Part shown: one piece after another, positions 36,569 through 45,049 of the stretch
Numbering within the stretch: the stretch's first letter is position 1
How the letters are laid out: each line of letters starts with the position of its first letter
Origin: Stenotrophomonas sp. SAU14A_NAIMI4_8
GTDB lineage: Bacteria; Pseudomonadota; Gammaproteobacteria; Xanthomonadales; Xanthomonadaceae
Assembly: GCF_003086695.1 (NCBI RefSeq)
Contig: NZ_CP025999.1
Coordinates: 732,820-796,819, forward strand
DNA: 64,000 bases
Direction: 5' to 3'
The notes under the pieces: generated by a model
What the model was told of the DNA's origin: nothing
Databases searched by the model: none
The model's input: only the letters and a program-made list of their open reading frames with translations
Translations under genes and position numbers: made by a program

Positions 36569-38279
36569 CGGCGATCGGCATCGGGCGGCCACCACTGAAG
36601 GTGGACCACGCCGGCTGGCGTAGGATGTTGCCGTTGCTGTCCAGGTACAGCGTGCCGGTGGCGCCATCCAGGCCACCTTCGTTGGACAGCTTTTCCAGGT
36701 AGGCGCTGATCTTCCAGGCATCGGCGCCGAAGGCGAACAGGCGGCTGGCCGCACCGCGCGCGCTGGGCAGGGTCTGCGCCACCTGGGCGGCCGACGGCAG
36801 GCCGGACACGCTGCGCACGTTCCAGGCTTCGTTCGGGTAAATGATGCCGTCCAGCGCCACGTCTTCTTCCACCTTGCCGCTGCCGGTGGTCAGCTGCGAG
36901 GTGCCCACGCGGGTGGCGCCACCGGCACCGGCCAGGGCCAGCTGCGGGGCCAGCAGGCGGGCCTGCGGCGCACGCACGGCCAGGAACACGGCATCGACCT
37001 GGCCCGCGTTGCGGACCTGCGCGCCCACGTCGCCCACCGCGTCGCTGATGCTGACGGTGGCGGCAACCGTGCCACCGCGCTGGGCAAAGCGCTGCGCGAA
37101 GGCGGCGGCGGCGCGGCGGCCGGTGTCGTCACTGCTGTTGATCACCAGCGCCTTGCTGCGCTCGCGGCCACGCAGGTATTCGGCAGCCACGATGCCATCG
37201 TCTTCCGGGGCCAGCGAGAAACCGGCGCTGCCGGCCGGCGGTGCGTCCTTGCCACGGTTCAGGCCCAGCACCGGCACCGGCAGCTGCGCGCGGCCGTACA
37301 CCGCGTCCACCTCGTCGCGGCCCAGCGGGCCAACCACGAAGTCGACGCCTGAGGCGACCGCCTTGTCATAGGCGGCCAGGGCGCCGGCCGGGGTGCCGGC
37401 GGTATCGAAGAAGTTGATCTCCGGGCGGCGCCGGCTTTCGCCGTAGTACGCCGCCAGCAGGCCATCACGCACCGGCTGTGCAGCGGTGGCCAGGCGGCCG
37501 CTGAGTGGCAGCAGCACGGCCATCTTCGCCGGCGGGCGGTAGCCATCGCTCATGGCCGGCGGGCGCTTGCTGGTGTCGAACTGGGCCGCGCCGTCGCGGT
37601 CGAACGGGCGCGGCAGCGGCAGGCCGCGCGCAATCAGGGCGCGGCCGGCGAAGTTGTACAGCGGGTCGTTGGCCGGCAGCGCGGCGGCGCGGCTGCGCAG
37701 GGTGGCATCGTCCAGCGTGCCCAGCAGGCCGGCGATCGCAGCCTGGTTCTCGTTGCGGGCGGTGCCGGTCAGGCCGGCATGGGCGCGGGCACGCTCGGTC
37801 GCGGCGGCGAAGCTGTCACCGCTGGCCTGCAGGGCGCTGGCGCGGGCCAGGTACCACCGGGTGCGCAGGCTGGGGTGCACGTTGTCGCCGTGCTCCTTCA
37901 GCAGGGCCAGGGCCTGCGCCGGCTGCTTGTCGGCCAGTGCCAGCTCTGCGCTGGCCAGCTGGAAGCGCTGCAGGCTGGCACCGCTCAGCTGGCGGGCGGT
38001 CAGCTGGCCCAGCAGGCTGCGCGCGCGGGCGCTGTCACCGGCCAGATGCCAGGCCCAGGCCGCGTCGGCCAGGGTATTGCTGCGGGCCGTGCCGCGCAGG
38101 GTCGCGGCCTGCGCTTCCAGCTGCAGGGCGGCGTCGCGCGGCTTGCCCTGTTCAATCAGCGCCAGCGCCTGGCTCTGGGCCGGCGATTCAGGGGCGCTGG
38201 TCAGGCTGGTGGTGGCACAACCGGCCAGCAGCATCAGCGAGAGCGACAGGGCGGAGATCCGTGCGGCGGGCTTGTTCAT
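36558..38279 (-). CDS. lpoA: penicillin-binding protein activator LpoA
   Basis: Outer-membrane lipoprotein of 573 aa that activates the peptidoglycan synthase PBP1A in gamma-proteobacteria. The lipobox LMLLAGC is at about residue 20. The N-terminal half is TPR-like and Ala/Leu-rich. The C-terminal half is a periplasmic-binding-protein fold ([46 protein letters not shown]). The ATG at 38279 gives the shortest normal signal peptide. It is divergent from rsmI and coupled to yraN downstream. Confidence 0.92.
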   Translation of the reverse strand: MNKPAARISALSLSLMLLAGCATTSLTSAPESPAQSQALALIEQGKPRDAALQLEAQAATLRGTARSNTLADAAWAWHLAGDSARARSLLGQLTARQLSGASLQRFQLASAELALADKQPAQALALLKEHGDNVHPSLRTRWYLARASALQASGDSFAAATERARAHAGLTGTARNENQAAIAGLLGTLDDATLRSRAAALPANDPLYNFAGRALIARGLPLPRPFDRDGAAQFDTSKRPPAMSDGYRPPAKMAVLLPLSGRLATAAQPVRDGLLAAYYGESRRRPEINFFDTAGTPAGALAAYDKAVASGVDFVVGPLGRDEVDAVYGRAQLPVPVLGLNRGKDAPPAGSAGFSLAPEDDGIVAAEYLRGRERSKALVINSSDDTGRRAAAAFAQRFAQRGGTVAATVSISDAVGDVGAQVRNAGQVDAVFLAVRAPQARLLAPQLALAGAGGATRVGTSQLTTGSGKVEEDVALDGIIYPNEAWNVRSVSGLPSAAQVAQTLPSARGAASRLFAFGADAWKISAYLEKLSNEGGLDGATGTLYLDSNGNILRQPAWSTFSGGRPMPIAGGR

Positions 38280-38360
38280 GATCGGGTCCATGCGATGAGG
38301 GCAGCGGCCTTGGCCAGGTACACGCTACGATTCTACCCTTGCCCCGTGAGTACCGCTGAA

Positions 38361-39179
38361 ATGAGTGTGCCAACCCTGTACGTCGTCGCCACGCCGATCG
38401 GCAACCTGGCCGATCTGAGCCCGCGCGCGCAGGAGGTGCTGCGCTCGGTGGCGGCCATCTGTGCCGAAGACACCCGCCGCAGCGGTCAGCTGCTGTCCCA
38501 TTTCGGCATCCAGCAGCCACTGGTGGCCCTGCACGAACACAATGAAGAGGCCCTGGCGCAGCGCCTGGTGTCGCGGCTGCAGGCCGGCGAATCGCTGGCA
38601 CTGGTCAGCGATGCCGGCACCCCGCTGGTCAGCGACCCGGGCTTCCGTCTGGTGCGCGCGGCCCGCGCGGCCGGTATCAAGGTCAGCCCCATTCCGGGCG
38701 CCTGCGCCGCCATTGCCGCGCTGAGCGTGGCCGGCCTGCCCAGCGACCGCTTCAGTTTCGAGGGCTTCCTGCCGGCCAAGGCCAGCGGCCGCCGCGACCG
38801 CCTGCAGGCGCTGGCCGGTGAAGTGCGCACGATGGTGTTCTATGAATCCTCGCACCGCATTGCCGAATCGCTGGCCGACATGGCCGCGATCTTCGGCGGC
38901 GACCGCCCGGCGGTGCTGGCGCGTGAGCTGACCAAGCTGTTCGAGACCGTGCTCGATGGCGATCTGGCCAGCCTGCTGGCGCGGGTGGAAGCCGACGACA
39001 ACCAGCGCAAGGGTGAGTTCGTGGTGATGGTGCAGGGCGCCGGCGACGACGAAGAAGCCAAGCTGGCCGAGGGCCGCCGGGTCTACGCCAAGCTGAGCGA
39101 GCACCTGCCGCCGTCCACCGCCGCCAAGCTGGCCGCCGAGCTGACCGGCGCCCCGCGCAAGGCGTTGTACGGCAGCTGA
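38361..39179 (+). CDS. rsmI: 16S rRNA (cytidine1402-2'-O)-methyltransferase RsmI
   Basis: SAM-dependent methyltransferase of 272 aa, tetrapyrrole-methylase fold, that modifies C1402 together with RsmH; rsmH lies 4.6 kb downstream. Motifs: TLYVVATPIGNLADLSPRA, CAEDTRRSGQLLSHF, LVSDAGTPLVSDPGF, PIPGACAAIAALSVAGLPSD, and RELTKLFE. The ATG at 38361 is used; a GTG at 38346 in the same frame (adding MSTAE) is equally possible. A TACGAT box at 38326 may be its -10. Confidence 0.95.
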   Translation: MSVPTLYVVATPIGNLADLSPRAQEVLRSVAAICAEDTRRSGQLLSHFGIQQPLVALHEHNEEALAQRLVSRLQAGESLALVSDAGTPLVSDPGFRLVRAARAAGIKVSPIPGACAAIAALSVAGLPSDRFSFEGFLPAKASGRRDRLQALAGEVRTMVFYESSHRIAESLADMAAIFGGDRPAVLARELTKLFETVLDGDLASLLARVEADDNQRKGEFVVMVQGAGDDEEAKLAEGRRVYAKLSEHLPPSTAAKLAAELTGAPRKALYGS

Positions 39180-39190
39180 GCCATGGCCGC

Positions 39191-39251
39191 AGCCACGCAT
39201 GGCGTGGCTCTACTGCGAACAGGGTCGGATTCCCGAAGGGGCTCCGACCCC
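39191..39251. repeat. SMAG-like palindrome followed by short GGGGTC-family palindrome
   Basis: AGCCACGC..GCGTGGCTCTAC at 39191-39213, then a short element GGGTCGGATTCCC..GGGGCTCCGACCCC at 39222-39251. They sit between the convergent rsmI and abiEii genes and may mark the left edge of the inserted AbiE segment. Confidence 0.8.
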
Positions 39252-39258
39252 ACCCGCG

Positions 39259-40113
39259 TTATGCCTTGAGGGTGCGGACATATGCGCTGATGTCCCTCAC
39301 AACGGCATCCAGAGGCTCGGCCTGAAGGCGGTTCCTGCGCAGGAATGCGGTCCACTGCGCCTGCTTCTGGGGATCGCCGGCGAACGTTTCTGACAGGCCG
39401 AAGGGCAGCGCCGGCGACCAGCGTGTTCCCCGTCGTTCAAACGTCGCGTTTATCGCCGCCACCAGTGCGGGCTTCGCCATCTGACCCTCGCGCGTGAGCG
39501 CCAGCAGGTCGAAGTAATCCTTCATCCTGCTGTTGGCGATGCCCAGCACGGTGATGGCTTGCAGCTTTTCGGCGAAGACGGCCTCCCGTGGGTAGACCCG
39601 CAATCGCGGTGATGGGAATTCATCGAGCAGTACCGGGTAGTCGCACTCCGGTGGCGGCTGGGGAACGGCATCCCCGAATCCCACGTCCCATTGCACATGA
39701 CAGCGGGCATTACCCAGTTGAGCGCAGAGCCTCATGCGCAATCCCTGGTAGTGGGAGCCTTCGCGTATCGCGTCGATGGCCACCGAGGCCATGTCGAACT
39801 GCAAGCCATCGTCCAGCTCGATCGCACATAGATCGTGCACGATGCGCATGAGCTGCTGCGGGTCAGCCGCTCCATGCCCCAGGAAGTCGGCGTCGCGGGT
39901 CGGTCGATGGGGAGCGTCGAACCAGATCGCAAAGAGCATCGCGCCCTTCAGCAGGAACTGTTGCTGGTAGTGGGACATCGACAACCGGTACAGCAGGCGC
40001 TCTACCGCGAAGCGATCGAGGACGAACTGGAAATCTTCGTCGCGCTCGCGGGCGCGGTCACGCAACCGCTGCCGTAGGGAGCGGATGCGGTCTGACGAGG
40101 GCGTGGAGGTCAT
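39259..40113 (-). CDS. AbiEii-type nucleotidyltransferase toxin
   Basis: Toxin of a type IV AbiE toxin-antitoxin/phage-defence pair, 284 aa. The nucleotidyltransferase core is visible as FLLKGAMLFAIWFDAPHRPTRDADFLGHG, with the Asp pair for metal binding. Later motifs are VYPREAVFAEKLQAITVLGIANSRMKDYFDLLAL, diagnostic for AbiEii. AbiE toxins transfer nucleotides to cellular RNA such as tRNA acceptor stems; the target of this one is unknown. The start overlaps the antitoxin stop by 4 bases. Codon use is less GC-biased than in the flanking genes. Confidence 0.92.
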   Translation of the reverse strand: MTSTPSSDRIRSLRQRLRDRARERDEDFQFVLDRFAVERLLYRLSMSHYQQQFLLKGAMLFAIWFDAPHRPTRDADFLGHGAADPQQLMRIVHDLCAIELDDGLQFDMASVAIDAIREGSHYQGLRMRLCAQLGNARCHVQWDVGFGDAVPQPPPECDYPVLLDEFPSPRLRVYPREAVFAEKLQAITVLGIANSRMKDYFDLLALTREGQMAKPALVAAINATFERRGTRWSPALPFGLSETFAGDPQKQAQWTAFLRRNRLQAEPLDAVVRDISAYVRTLKA

Positions 40114-40712
40114 GCCAGTGCTTCAAGGTACGGGCGCATCAGTCTGGCAACGCGGCACAGACGTGCATACAACCACAGCTCATCCGCCGTGGTCGCGCCC
40201 TCGCGCAATGCATCCCGCAGCGCTTCGATGGCAACGTCCATCCCCACCAGATTCCGGTACTTGAAGCAGTCGGCAACGGTTTTGGCCACGCAGGTCGTGC
40301 GCATGGACCGAGGGCCGGCCGGCACAGGCTCCAGCCCCGCCTCCAGTGTCTTTTCCGACATGCGGACAACACGTAGCGGCGGCCAGTCGATACGGGGAGC
40401 ACGATCCTTGTTGCCAATGGCGATCCAGACCTCGAACGGGTTCTGGGTGGTCAGGCCGTGCTGGCGCAAGGCACTCAGCAGGCACAGCCGCGGCGAAGCC
40501 GAGCGCGCTGCGACAACCTGCAGCCCGTCTTGCCCGTCCACCGGATCCTGGTCCGGCAGGACATAGACGCCTCGGGACAGTCGCTGCAGGTCGCCAGCAG
40601 CGACCAGACGTGACAATTGCGCGCGGGCAACTCCAGCGCGCACCAGGTCGCGCGAGCGTGCCGCGCCCGTTCGCTGGATCAATGCCTTGGCAAGGGCAAG
40701 CGGGTCCGTCAT
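40110..40712 (-). CDS. AbiEi-type antitoxin/transcriptional autoregulator
   Basis: Partner of the toxin gene just downstream, 200 aa. The N-terminal winged helix (RSRDLVRAGVARAQLSRLVAAGDLQRLSRGVYVLP) is the DNA-binding AbiEi domain that represses the operon. The C-terminal domain (PPLRVVRMSEKT...TCVAKTVADCFKYRNLVGMDVAIEALRDAL) is the AbiEi antitoxin domain. In type IV systems the antitoxin opposes the toxin effect without stable binding. The ATG at 40712 lies downstream of an AT-rich segment (40735-40770) that probably holds the promoter. Confidence 0.92.
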   Translation of the reverse strand: MTDPLALAKALIQRTGAARSRDLVRAGVARAQLSRLVAAGDLQRLSRGVYVLPDQDPVDGQDGLQVVAARSASPRLCLLSALRQHGLTTQNPFEVWIAIGNKDRAPRIDWPPLRVVRMSEKTLEAGLEPVPAGPRSMRTTCVAKTVADCFKYRNLVGMDVAIEALRDALREGATTADELWLYARLCRVARLMRPYLEALA

Positions 40713-40815
40713 GCGCCGAGTGTTCCATAGTGCAGGTGATAAGTGAATAAATACCGACAATATGAAACGGCGCTACGATTCCGTGTTCCGGGGGCAGGCC
40801 GGTAGCGCTGCGAAC

Positions 40816-40845
40816 GGGGTCGGATCCCCGAAGGGGCTCCGACCC
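40816..40845. repeat. short GGGGTC-family palindrome
   Basis: A 30-bp short form, GGGGTCGGATCCCC..GGGGCTCCGACCC. It lies between the abiEi promoter side and the PDZ-protein gene, 10 bases before that gene's AAGGAGG site. Confidence 0.85.
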
Positions 40846-40868
40846 GTCCCCTTCAAGGAGGAATGAGG

Positions 40869-41651
40869 ATGTTGGCAATTGCACTGCCCCTGCTGCTGGC
40901 CTTGGCCGGCACAAACGCGCCCATCAGCGAAGCGGACCTGGGCCCGGAATACGTCGGCTACGCGCTGTTCGATCCGGGGCTGGTGGAATTCAAGCGGCTG
41001 CAGTCGGCCGGCTATTACGGCAGATACCTGACCTACCGTATGGCACGCGACGCGCTGGAGAACTACGACGCGTGTCTGCAGGGCGACGCCGGCAACCGCA
41101 TGCAGATCGAGGCGGCCTACCAGCAGTTGGTGGACGGCCAGCAGCGCCATGTCAGTGCGGCGCAGTGGCGCGAGCTGCAGCAGGCCCTGCGCGCGGCGCG
41201 CACGCGGGTGCCTGAGCGTACGCCATGGCAATGCGCCGGGTTCGTGGACAACGCGCCCTATTTCGATGCGGGGCTGGACGATGCCCTGCTGGGCGCCGCC
41301 GAGCTGGCGCGGGAGAAGGCCGGGGAAGGGGAGACGCGCAGCGATGCGCTGCGTCCGGTCCTCGGCGTTCAGATGGGTGGGCCGGCCTTGATCGAGTCCG
41401 AGCCTGGCCCAGGCCCGGCCCGCCGGGCGGGCCTGCGCATGGGCGATGAAGTGTTGGCGGTGGCAGGCACCCGGGTGAAAACCGTGTTCGGTGTCGGCCA
41501 GGCGTTGAAATCCCATGCGCCGGGCGACCGTGTGGACGTGCGCGTGCGGCGTACGGAGTGGAACGGTTCGCAGCCACAGGTGCGCGAACTGACGGTGGTG
41601 GTTGAGTTGGAGTCGCGTGCAGCGGTGATGGCGCAGGAAAAGGACCGGTAG
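40869..41651 (+). CDS. secreted PDZ-domain protein
   Basis: Protein of 260 aa with a short signal peptide (MLAIALPLLLALAG). The helical N-terminal part (residues ~20-165) has Cys in YDACLQG and WQCAGF. The C-terminal PDZ domain (PVLGVQMGGPALIESEPG..ARRAGLRMGDEVLAVAGTRVKTVFGVGQAL) is typical of periplasmic PDZ proteins. No protease catalytic residues are seen, so a binding or scaffolding role is inferred. The ATG at 40869 is preferred to that at 40863 because AAGGAGG is 7 bases upstream of it. The stop TAG is the GTAG head of a REP element. Confidence 0.8.
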   Translation: MLAIALPLLLALAGTNAPISEADLGPEYVGYALFDPGLVEFKRLQSAGYYGRYLTYRMARDALENYDACLQGDAGNRMQIEAAYQQLVDGQQRHVSAAQWRELQQALRAARTRVPERTPWQCAGFVDNAPYFDAGLDDALLGAAELAREKAGEGETRSDALRPVLGVQMGGPALIESEPGPGPARRAGLRMGDEVLAVAGTRVKTVFGVGQALKSHAPGDRVDVRVRRTEWNGSQPQVRELTVVVELESRAAVMAQEKDR

Positions 41652-41670
41652 ATCCACGCCACGCGTGGAG
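41648..41670. repeat. SMAG-like GTAG palindrome overlapping a stop codon
   Basis: GTAGATCCACGCC..GCGTGGAG. Its TAG is the stop codon of the PDZ-protein gene. Confidence 0.75.
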
Positions 41671-41719
41671 GAATGTGTTGCATGCCGCGATCAACCCGGC
41701 AGGAAGGCCGCGCGTAAGC

Positions 41720-41725
41720 TAGAAT
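41720..41725 (+). promoter_or_regulatory. -10 box of rnpB
   Basis: TAGAAT about 8 bases before the expected 5' end of RNase P RNA. No strong -35 is visible. Confidence 0.5.
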
Positions 41726-41732
41726 GTGCGCT

Positions 41733-42094
41733 GGCGGAGTCGGCCAGACAGTCGCGTCATCCCTTCGGGGGTGCCGAGGAAAGTCCGGGCTCCATAGGGC
41801 AAGGTGCCAGGTAACGCCTGGGCGGCGCAAGCCGACGGAAAGTGCAACAGAAAGATACCGCCTACGTCTTCTTCGGAAGGCCGGTAAGGGTGAAATGGTG
41901 CGGTAAGAGCGCACCGCGAGTCTGGTAACAGGCCGGCACGGCAAACCCCACCTGGAGCAAGACCAAATAGGGATCCTTTGGCGCGGCCCGCGTTGGATCC
42001 GGGTAGGTTGCTTGAGCGTTGCGGTGACGTAACGCCTAGAGGAATGACTGTCCACGACAGAACCCGGCTTATCGGCCGGCTCCGCCTCCTTTTT
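41733..42094 (+). ncRNA. rnpB: RNase P RNA (bacterial class A)
   Basis: Catalytic RNA that matures tRNA 5' ends. Conserved regions are seen in order: GGAGTCGGCCAGACAGTCGC at the start, GAGGAAAGTCCGGGCTCC, AACGCCTGGGCGGC, CAGAAAGATACCGCC, AGGGTGAAATGGTGCGGTAAGAGCGCACCG, AACCCCACCTGGAGCAAGACC AAATAGG, then GACAGAACCCGGCTTATCGGCCGGCTCCGCC followed by five Ts. The rsmI, rnpB, mraZ order is the arrangement known from Pseudomonas, here with extra genes inserted. The ends are estimated to within a few bases. Confidence 0.97.
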
Positions 42095-42103
42095 CGAGTG
42101 GCC

Positions 42104-42259
42104 CATCCACGCATGGCGTGGATCTACCGGGAACGCGGCCCATCCACGCATGGCGTGGATCTACCAGGCACGCCCACGCGTGGAGCCGCTCGTGCGTAGA
42201 GTCGAGCTTGCTCGACTGCATTGCGCCACGTGAGGACAGTCGAGCAAGCTCGACTCTAC
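42104..42259. repeat. two single and one paired SMAG-like palindromes after rnpB
   Basis: Two direct copies of CATCCACGC..GCGTGGATCTAC (42104-42127, 42141-42164) are followed by a head-to-head pair of the GAGTCGAGC subtype (42196-42259). The pair ends directly at the stop codon of the minus-strand NRDE gene. Confidence 0.9.
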
Positions 42260-43036
42260 CTAGAACGCGGCGTGGCTTTCGCCCAGGAACGCGCCCTGTG
42301 CGCCGAAGCGGCGCTCGTGCATCTGGCCGCGGCCGTCGTGGTCGATCAGCAGCACGGTGCTGGCGCGGGTGCCGTAGTCGTCACCGCGGATGAAGGCGGG
42401 GCTGAGCCAGCGCTCGCGCTCCAGGCCGATGCCGGTGTCGGGCAGGTCGCTGTCGGCCGGGCGGTGTTCGTCGGCCAGGGCATTCCAGAGTGGGGTCAGA
42501 GCCCTTTCGCCTTGCGAAAGGGATCCGACCCCTTCTTCTTCCAGCCAGGCCGAGAGCGCGGCCATCAGCCGGCGGGTCTTCGGCCACGGTGCGTCCAGGG
42601 CGCCGTTGGACATGCCGTGCACGCCCGCATCCAGCGTCTGCCGTTCGGCCGGGTGGTTGCCCAGATATTCCAGGGTCTGGCCATCGGCCAGCAGCAGGTT
42701 GAACGGGGCGTAGGCGCCGGCGACGGCGGCCAGGCGGTCCATGTGCGCGCCGGCGGGATCGCGCCCGCGCAGGAAGTCGGCCACCAAGGCGCCGCGCGAC
42801 GGCCCACTCTGTGCGGCCAGCGGGTCACGCACGTTGGTGACCACCGCCATCCGGCCCGCGGTGCCCACCCCGGCCCAGCCACCACCCGAGCGCAGGTCGC
42901 GCCCGCCGATGATCGCCGGTTCGTTTTCCCAGGGGGCCAGCGCCGCCGTGGGGCGGGCGTGGAACTCATCGCGGTTGCCGACCATCACCAACCGCCAGCG
43001 CGGGTGCTGAAGCCAGCCAAGAGCAAGCAGGCACAT
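42260..43036 (-). CDS. NRDE family protein (TANGO2-like) carrying a repeat-derived insertion
   Basis: Protein of 258 aa with the family-defining MCLLALGW...LVMVGNRDEFHARPT N-terminus, including Cys2 and NRDE (residues 21-24), plus GRDLRSGGGWAGV and TNVRDP motifs. Human TANGO2 is implicated in heme or lipid handling; bacterial function is not settled. Residues ~168-183 (EGVGSLSQGERALTPLW) are encoded by a full GGGGTC-type palindrome lying in frame between the SAWLEE helix and the LADEHRP region. The frame is intact, so the protein is probably made with an extra hydrophilic loop. Confidence 0.88.
   Translation of the reverse strand: MCLLALGWLQHPRWRLVMVGNRDEFHARPTAALAPWENEPAIIGGRDLRSGGGWAGVGTAGRMAVVTNVRDPLAAQSGPSRGALVADFLRGRDPAGAHMDRLAAVAGAYAPFNLLLADGQTLEYLGNHPAERQTLDAGVHGMSNGALDAPWPKTRRLMAALSAWLEEEGVGSLSQGERALTPLWNALADEHRPADSDLPDTGIGLERERWLSPAFIRGDDYGTRASTVLLIDHDGRGQMHERRFGAQGAFLGESHAAF
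42492..42532. repeat. GGGGTC-family palindrome inside a coding sequence
   Basis: A complete 41-bp copy (GGGGTCAGAGCCCTTTCGC..GCGAAAGGGATCCGACCCC) within the NRDE gene. All other 18 copies in the window are intergenic. Confidence 0.9.
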
Positions 43037-43172
43037 GGCGTCATTGTGCCCGGTTTGCGCAGTGTGGCGCCGCTTTCAGCGCGAACTGGATGAATGCGCG
43101 GCCGATGTTTCACGCCCTCTACACGCCCCTGAACTTCGGTTCAATCTCAAAAATTGAGACGGATCAGCAACT

Positions 43173-43181
43173 TGTGGATAA
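43173..43181 (-). promoter_or_regulatory. consensus DnaA box upstream of mraZ
   Basis: TGTGGATAA on the plus strand, i.e. TTATCCACA on the minus strand, a perfect match to the strict DnaA-box consensus. It lies 71 bases upstream of the mraZ -35. A small inverted repeat TCTCAA/TTGAGA is just before it (43145-43159). Confidence 0.55.
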
Positions 43182-43251
43182 GCCTTGAACAATTCTCTAA
43201 ACATTGCTGCAAGCCATTGATGCGGCAGGCGATTTCCCTGCTGAAAAGTTG

Positions 43252-43312
43252 TTGACAACCCTTGGCCCGCTGCTAAGGTGGGCATCAGAGGGAAATCCGG
43301 GTGTTTTGTGGG
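43252..43312 (+). promoter_or_regulatory. mraZ promoter with MraZ-box array
   Basis: TTGACA (43252-43257), a 16-bp spacer and TAAGGT (43274-43279) form a good sigma-70 promoter for the dcw cluster. Directly downstream, GGG triplets recur about every 10 bases (43280, 43290, 43299, 43310, in contexts such as TGGGCATC and TGGGTTTTC). This matches the periodic TGGG-N repeats bound by MraZ, so autorepression is expected. Confidence 0.75.
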
Positions 43313-43359
43313 TTTTCGTGGTTCAATGTTTCACCGGGCGAAGGATAGGTGCACGCGTC

Positions 43360-43806
43360 GTGTTCCAGGGCGAGACGGCCATCACAGTTGACGACAAAGG
43401 ACGCATGGCGGTTCCCACCGCCTACCGCGACCTGGTCGCGCGTGCCAGCAACAACCGTCTTGTCCTGACCTACAACCCGTTCGAAGCCGGCTGCCTGTGG
43501 CTGTATGCAGAGTCGGAATGGGAACGGGTCCGCGACGATGTGATGTCCAAGCCCAACACCCAGCGCGTCGTGCGCCTGTTGCAGCAGAAGCTGGTCGGCT
43601 CGGCCGCCCACCTCGAGCTGGACGGCAACGGTCGTATCAGCATTCCCGCCAGCCACCGCGGTGCGGTGGGCATTGAAAAGAAGGCGGTATTGCTCGGTAT
43701 GGGCGACAAGTTTGAATTGTGGAGCGAGCAGGCGCATCGGGCCCTGATCCAGCAGACATTGTCTGACGAGGATCTGGGTGATGGGCTTCTCGACCTGAAG
43801 TTGTGA
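43360..43806 (+). CDS. mraZ: transcriptional regulator MraZ
   Basis: Regulator of 148 aa at the head of the division and cell wall cluster. Two SpoVT/AbrB-type repeats are visible, each with a DxxGR motif ([19 protein letters not shown] and [16 protein letters not shown]). The start is a GTG giving (M)[12 protein letters not shown], reduced to (M)FQGE in homologues. The longer frame upstream runs through the promoter and cannot be coding. It binds the repeat array in its own promoter. Its stop overlaps the rsmH start region. Confidence 0.95.
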   Translation: MFQGETAITVDDKGRMAVPTAYRDLVARASNNRLVLTYNPFEAGCLWLYAESEWERVRDDVMSKPNTQRVVRLLQQKLVGSAAHLELDGNGRISIPASHRGAVGIEKKAVLLGMGDKFELWSEQAHRALIQQTLSDEDLGDGLLDLKL

Positions 43807-44789
43807 GCCGGGGTGCCCGGATGCGCCCAGAAGCGCAGACCGGTCACCTTCCGGTGTCGCAGTCGCCGGCGGTGCACCTGCCGGTCCTGTACACCCAGGT
43901 CATCGAAGGCCTGAGGGTGATCGAAAACGGACGTTATCTGGATGGCACGTTCGGTCGTGGCGGTCATGCACGTGGCGTGCTTACCCAGCTCGGTCCCGAG
44001 GGGCGCCTGCTGGTCATGGACAAGGATCCGGAAGCCATTGCCGTTGCCGAGCGCGATTTCGCGCCGGACCCGCGCGTGTCCATCTTCCGTGGCAGCTTCG
44101 CCCAGCTGCTGCAGTGGAACGAGACGGCCGAAGGCCTGGACGGCGTGCTGTTCGACCTGGGTGTGTCCTCGCCGCAGCTGGACGTGGCCGAACGCGGCTT
44201 CAGCTTCGGCAAGGACGGTCCGCTGGACATGCGCATGGACCCGGACAGCGGTGAAAGCGCCGCGCAGTGGATCAATCGCGTGGAAGATCGCGAGATCGCC
44301 GACGTGCTGTGGACCTACGGCGAAGAGCGGCAGAGCCGCCGCATCGCCCGTGCCATCGTGGCCCGCCGCGAGAAGCAGCCGTTCACCCGCACCGCCGAAC
44401 TGGCCGAGCTGATCGCCTCGGTGATGCCGCGTGGGAAAGACAAGATCCACCCGGCCACGCGCAGCTTCCAGGCCATCCGCATCCACATCAACCGCGAGCT
44501 GGCCGATCTGGAAGCCGGGCTCGACGCGGCCGTGGAACGGCTCAAGCCCGGTGGTCGCCTGGCGGTGATCAGCTTCCATTCGCTGGAAGACCGCATCGTC
44601 AAGCAGTACATGAACCGCCTGGCCAAGGCGCCGCCGGCCAACCGCCGACTGCCCGAAGCAGAAGTGTTCGTGCCGACCCTGGATCTGATCGGCGGCGCCA
44701 TCAAGGCCACCGACGAAGAACTGGCCGCCAACCCGCGTGCCCGCAGCGCCGTGCTGCGCGTGGCGCAGAAGCGGGAGGCCGATGCATGA
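43803..44789 (+). CDS. rsmH: 16S rRNA (cytosine1402-N4)-methyltransferase RsmH
   Basis: SAM-dependent methyltransferase that modifies C1402, the same nucleotide targeted by RsmI encoded upstream. About 328 aa from a GTG that overlaps the mraZ stop (GTGA); an ATG at 43821 is an alternative. Motifs: [27 protein letters not shown] (SAM site), [15 protein letters not shown], and [20 protein letters not shown]. It overlaps ftsL by 4 bases. Confidence 0.96.
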   Translation: MSRGARMRPEAQTGHLPVSQSPAVHLPVLYTQVIEGLRVIENGRYLDGTFGRGGHARGVLTQLGPEGRLLVMDKDPEAIAVAERDFAPDPRVSIFRGSFAQLLQWNETAEGLDGVLFDLGVSSPQLDVAERGFSFGKDGPLDMRMDPDSGESAAQWINRVEDREIADVLWTYGEERQSRRIARAIVARREKQPFTRTAELAELIASVMPRGKDKIHPATRSFQAIRIHINRELADLEAGLDAAVERLKPGGRLAVISFHSLEDRIVKQYMNRLAKAPPANRRLPEAEVFVPTLDLIGGAIKATDEELAANPRARSAVLRVAQKREADA

Positions 44790-45049
44790 GCCGGCTGCTG
44801 CTGATCATCCTGTTGGCCTGCACCGTGGCCTCGGCGATCGGCGTCGTGTTCGTGCGTCACCGTCACCGGCAGACGTTCATCGAGCTGTCGCGCGCCGAGC
44901 GTACGCGCGATGACATCAATCTGGAATTCGGCCGCCTGCAGCTGGAACAGGCCACCCTGGCCGAGGCCAACCGGGTGGACCGCATCGCGCGCGAAAAGCT
45001 GGGCATGAAGTTCCCTGAAGCCGCCGACGTGGTGGTGGTGCGCCCATGA
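44786..45049 (+). CDS. ftsL: cell division protein FtsL
   Basis: Bitopic divisome protein of 87 aa. A short cytoplasmic tail is followed by one membrane helix ([20 protein letters not shown]) and a periplasmic coiled coil ([34 protein letters not shown]), ending [15 protein letters not shown], a typical FtsL tail. It works with FtsB and FtsQ to activate FtsWI. It overlaps both neighbours by 4 bases (ATGA). Confidence 0.95.
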   Translation: MSRLLLIILLACTVASAIGVVFVRHRHRQTFIELSRAERTRDDINLEFGRLQLEQATLAEANRVDRIAREKLGMKFPEAADVVVVRP

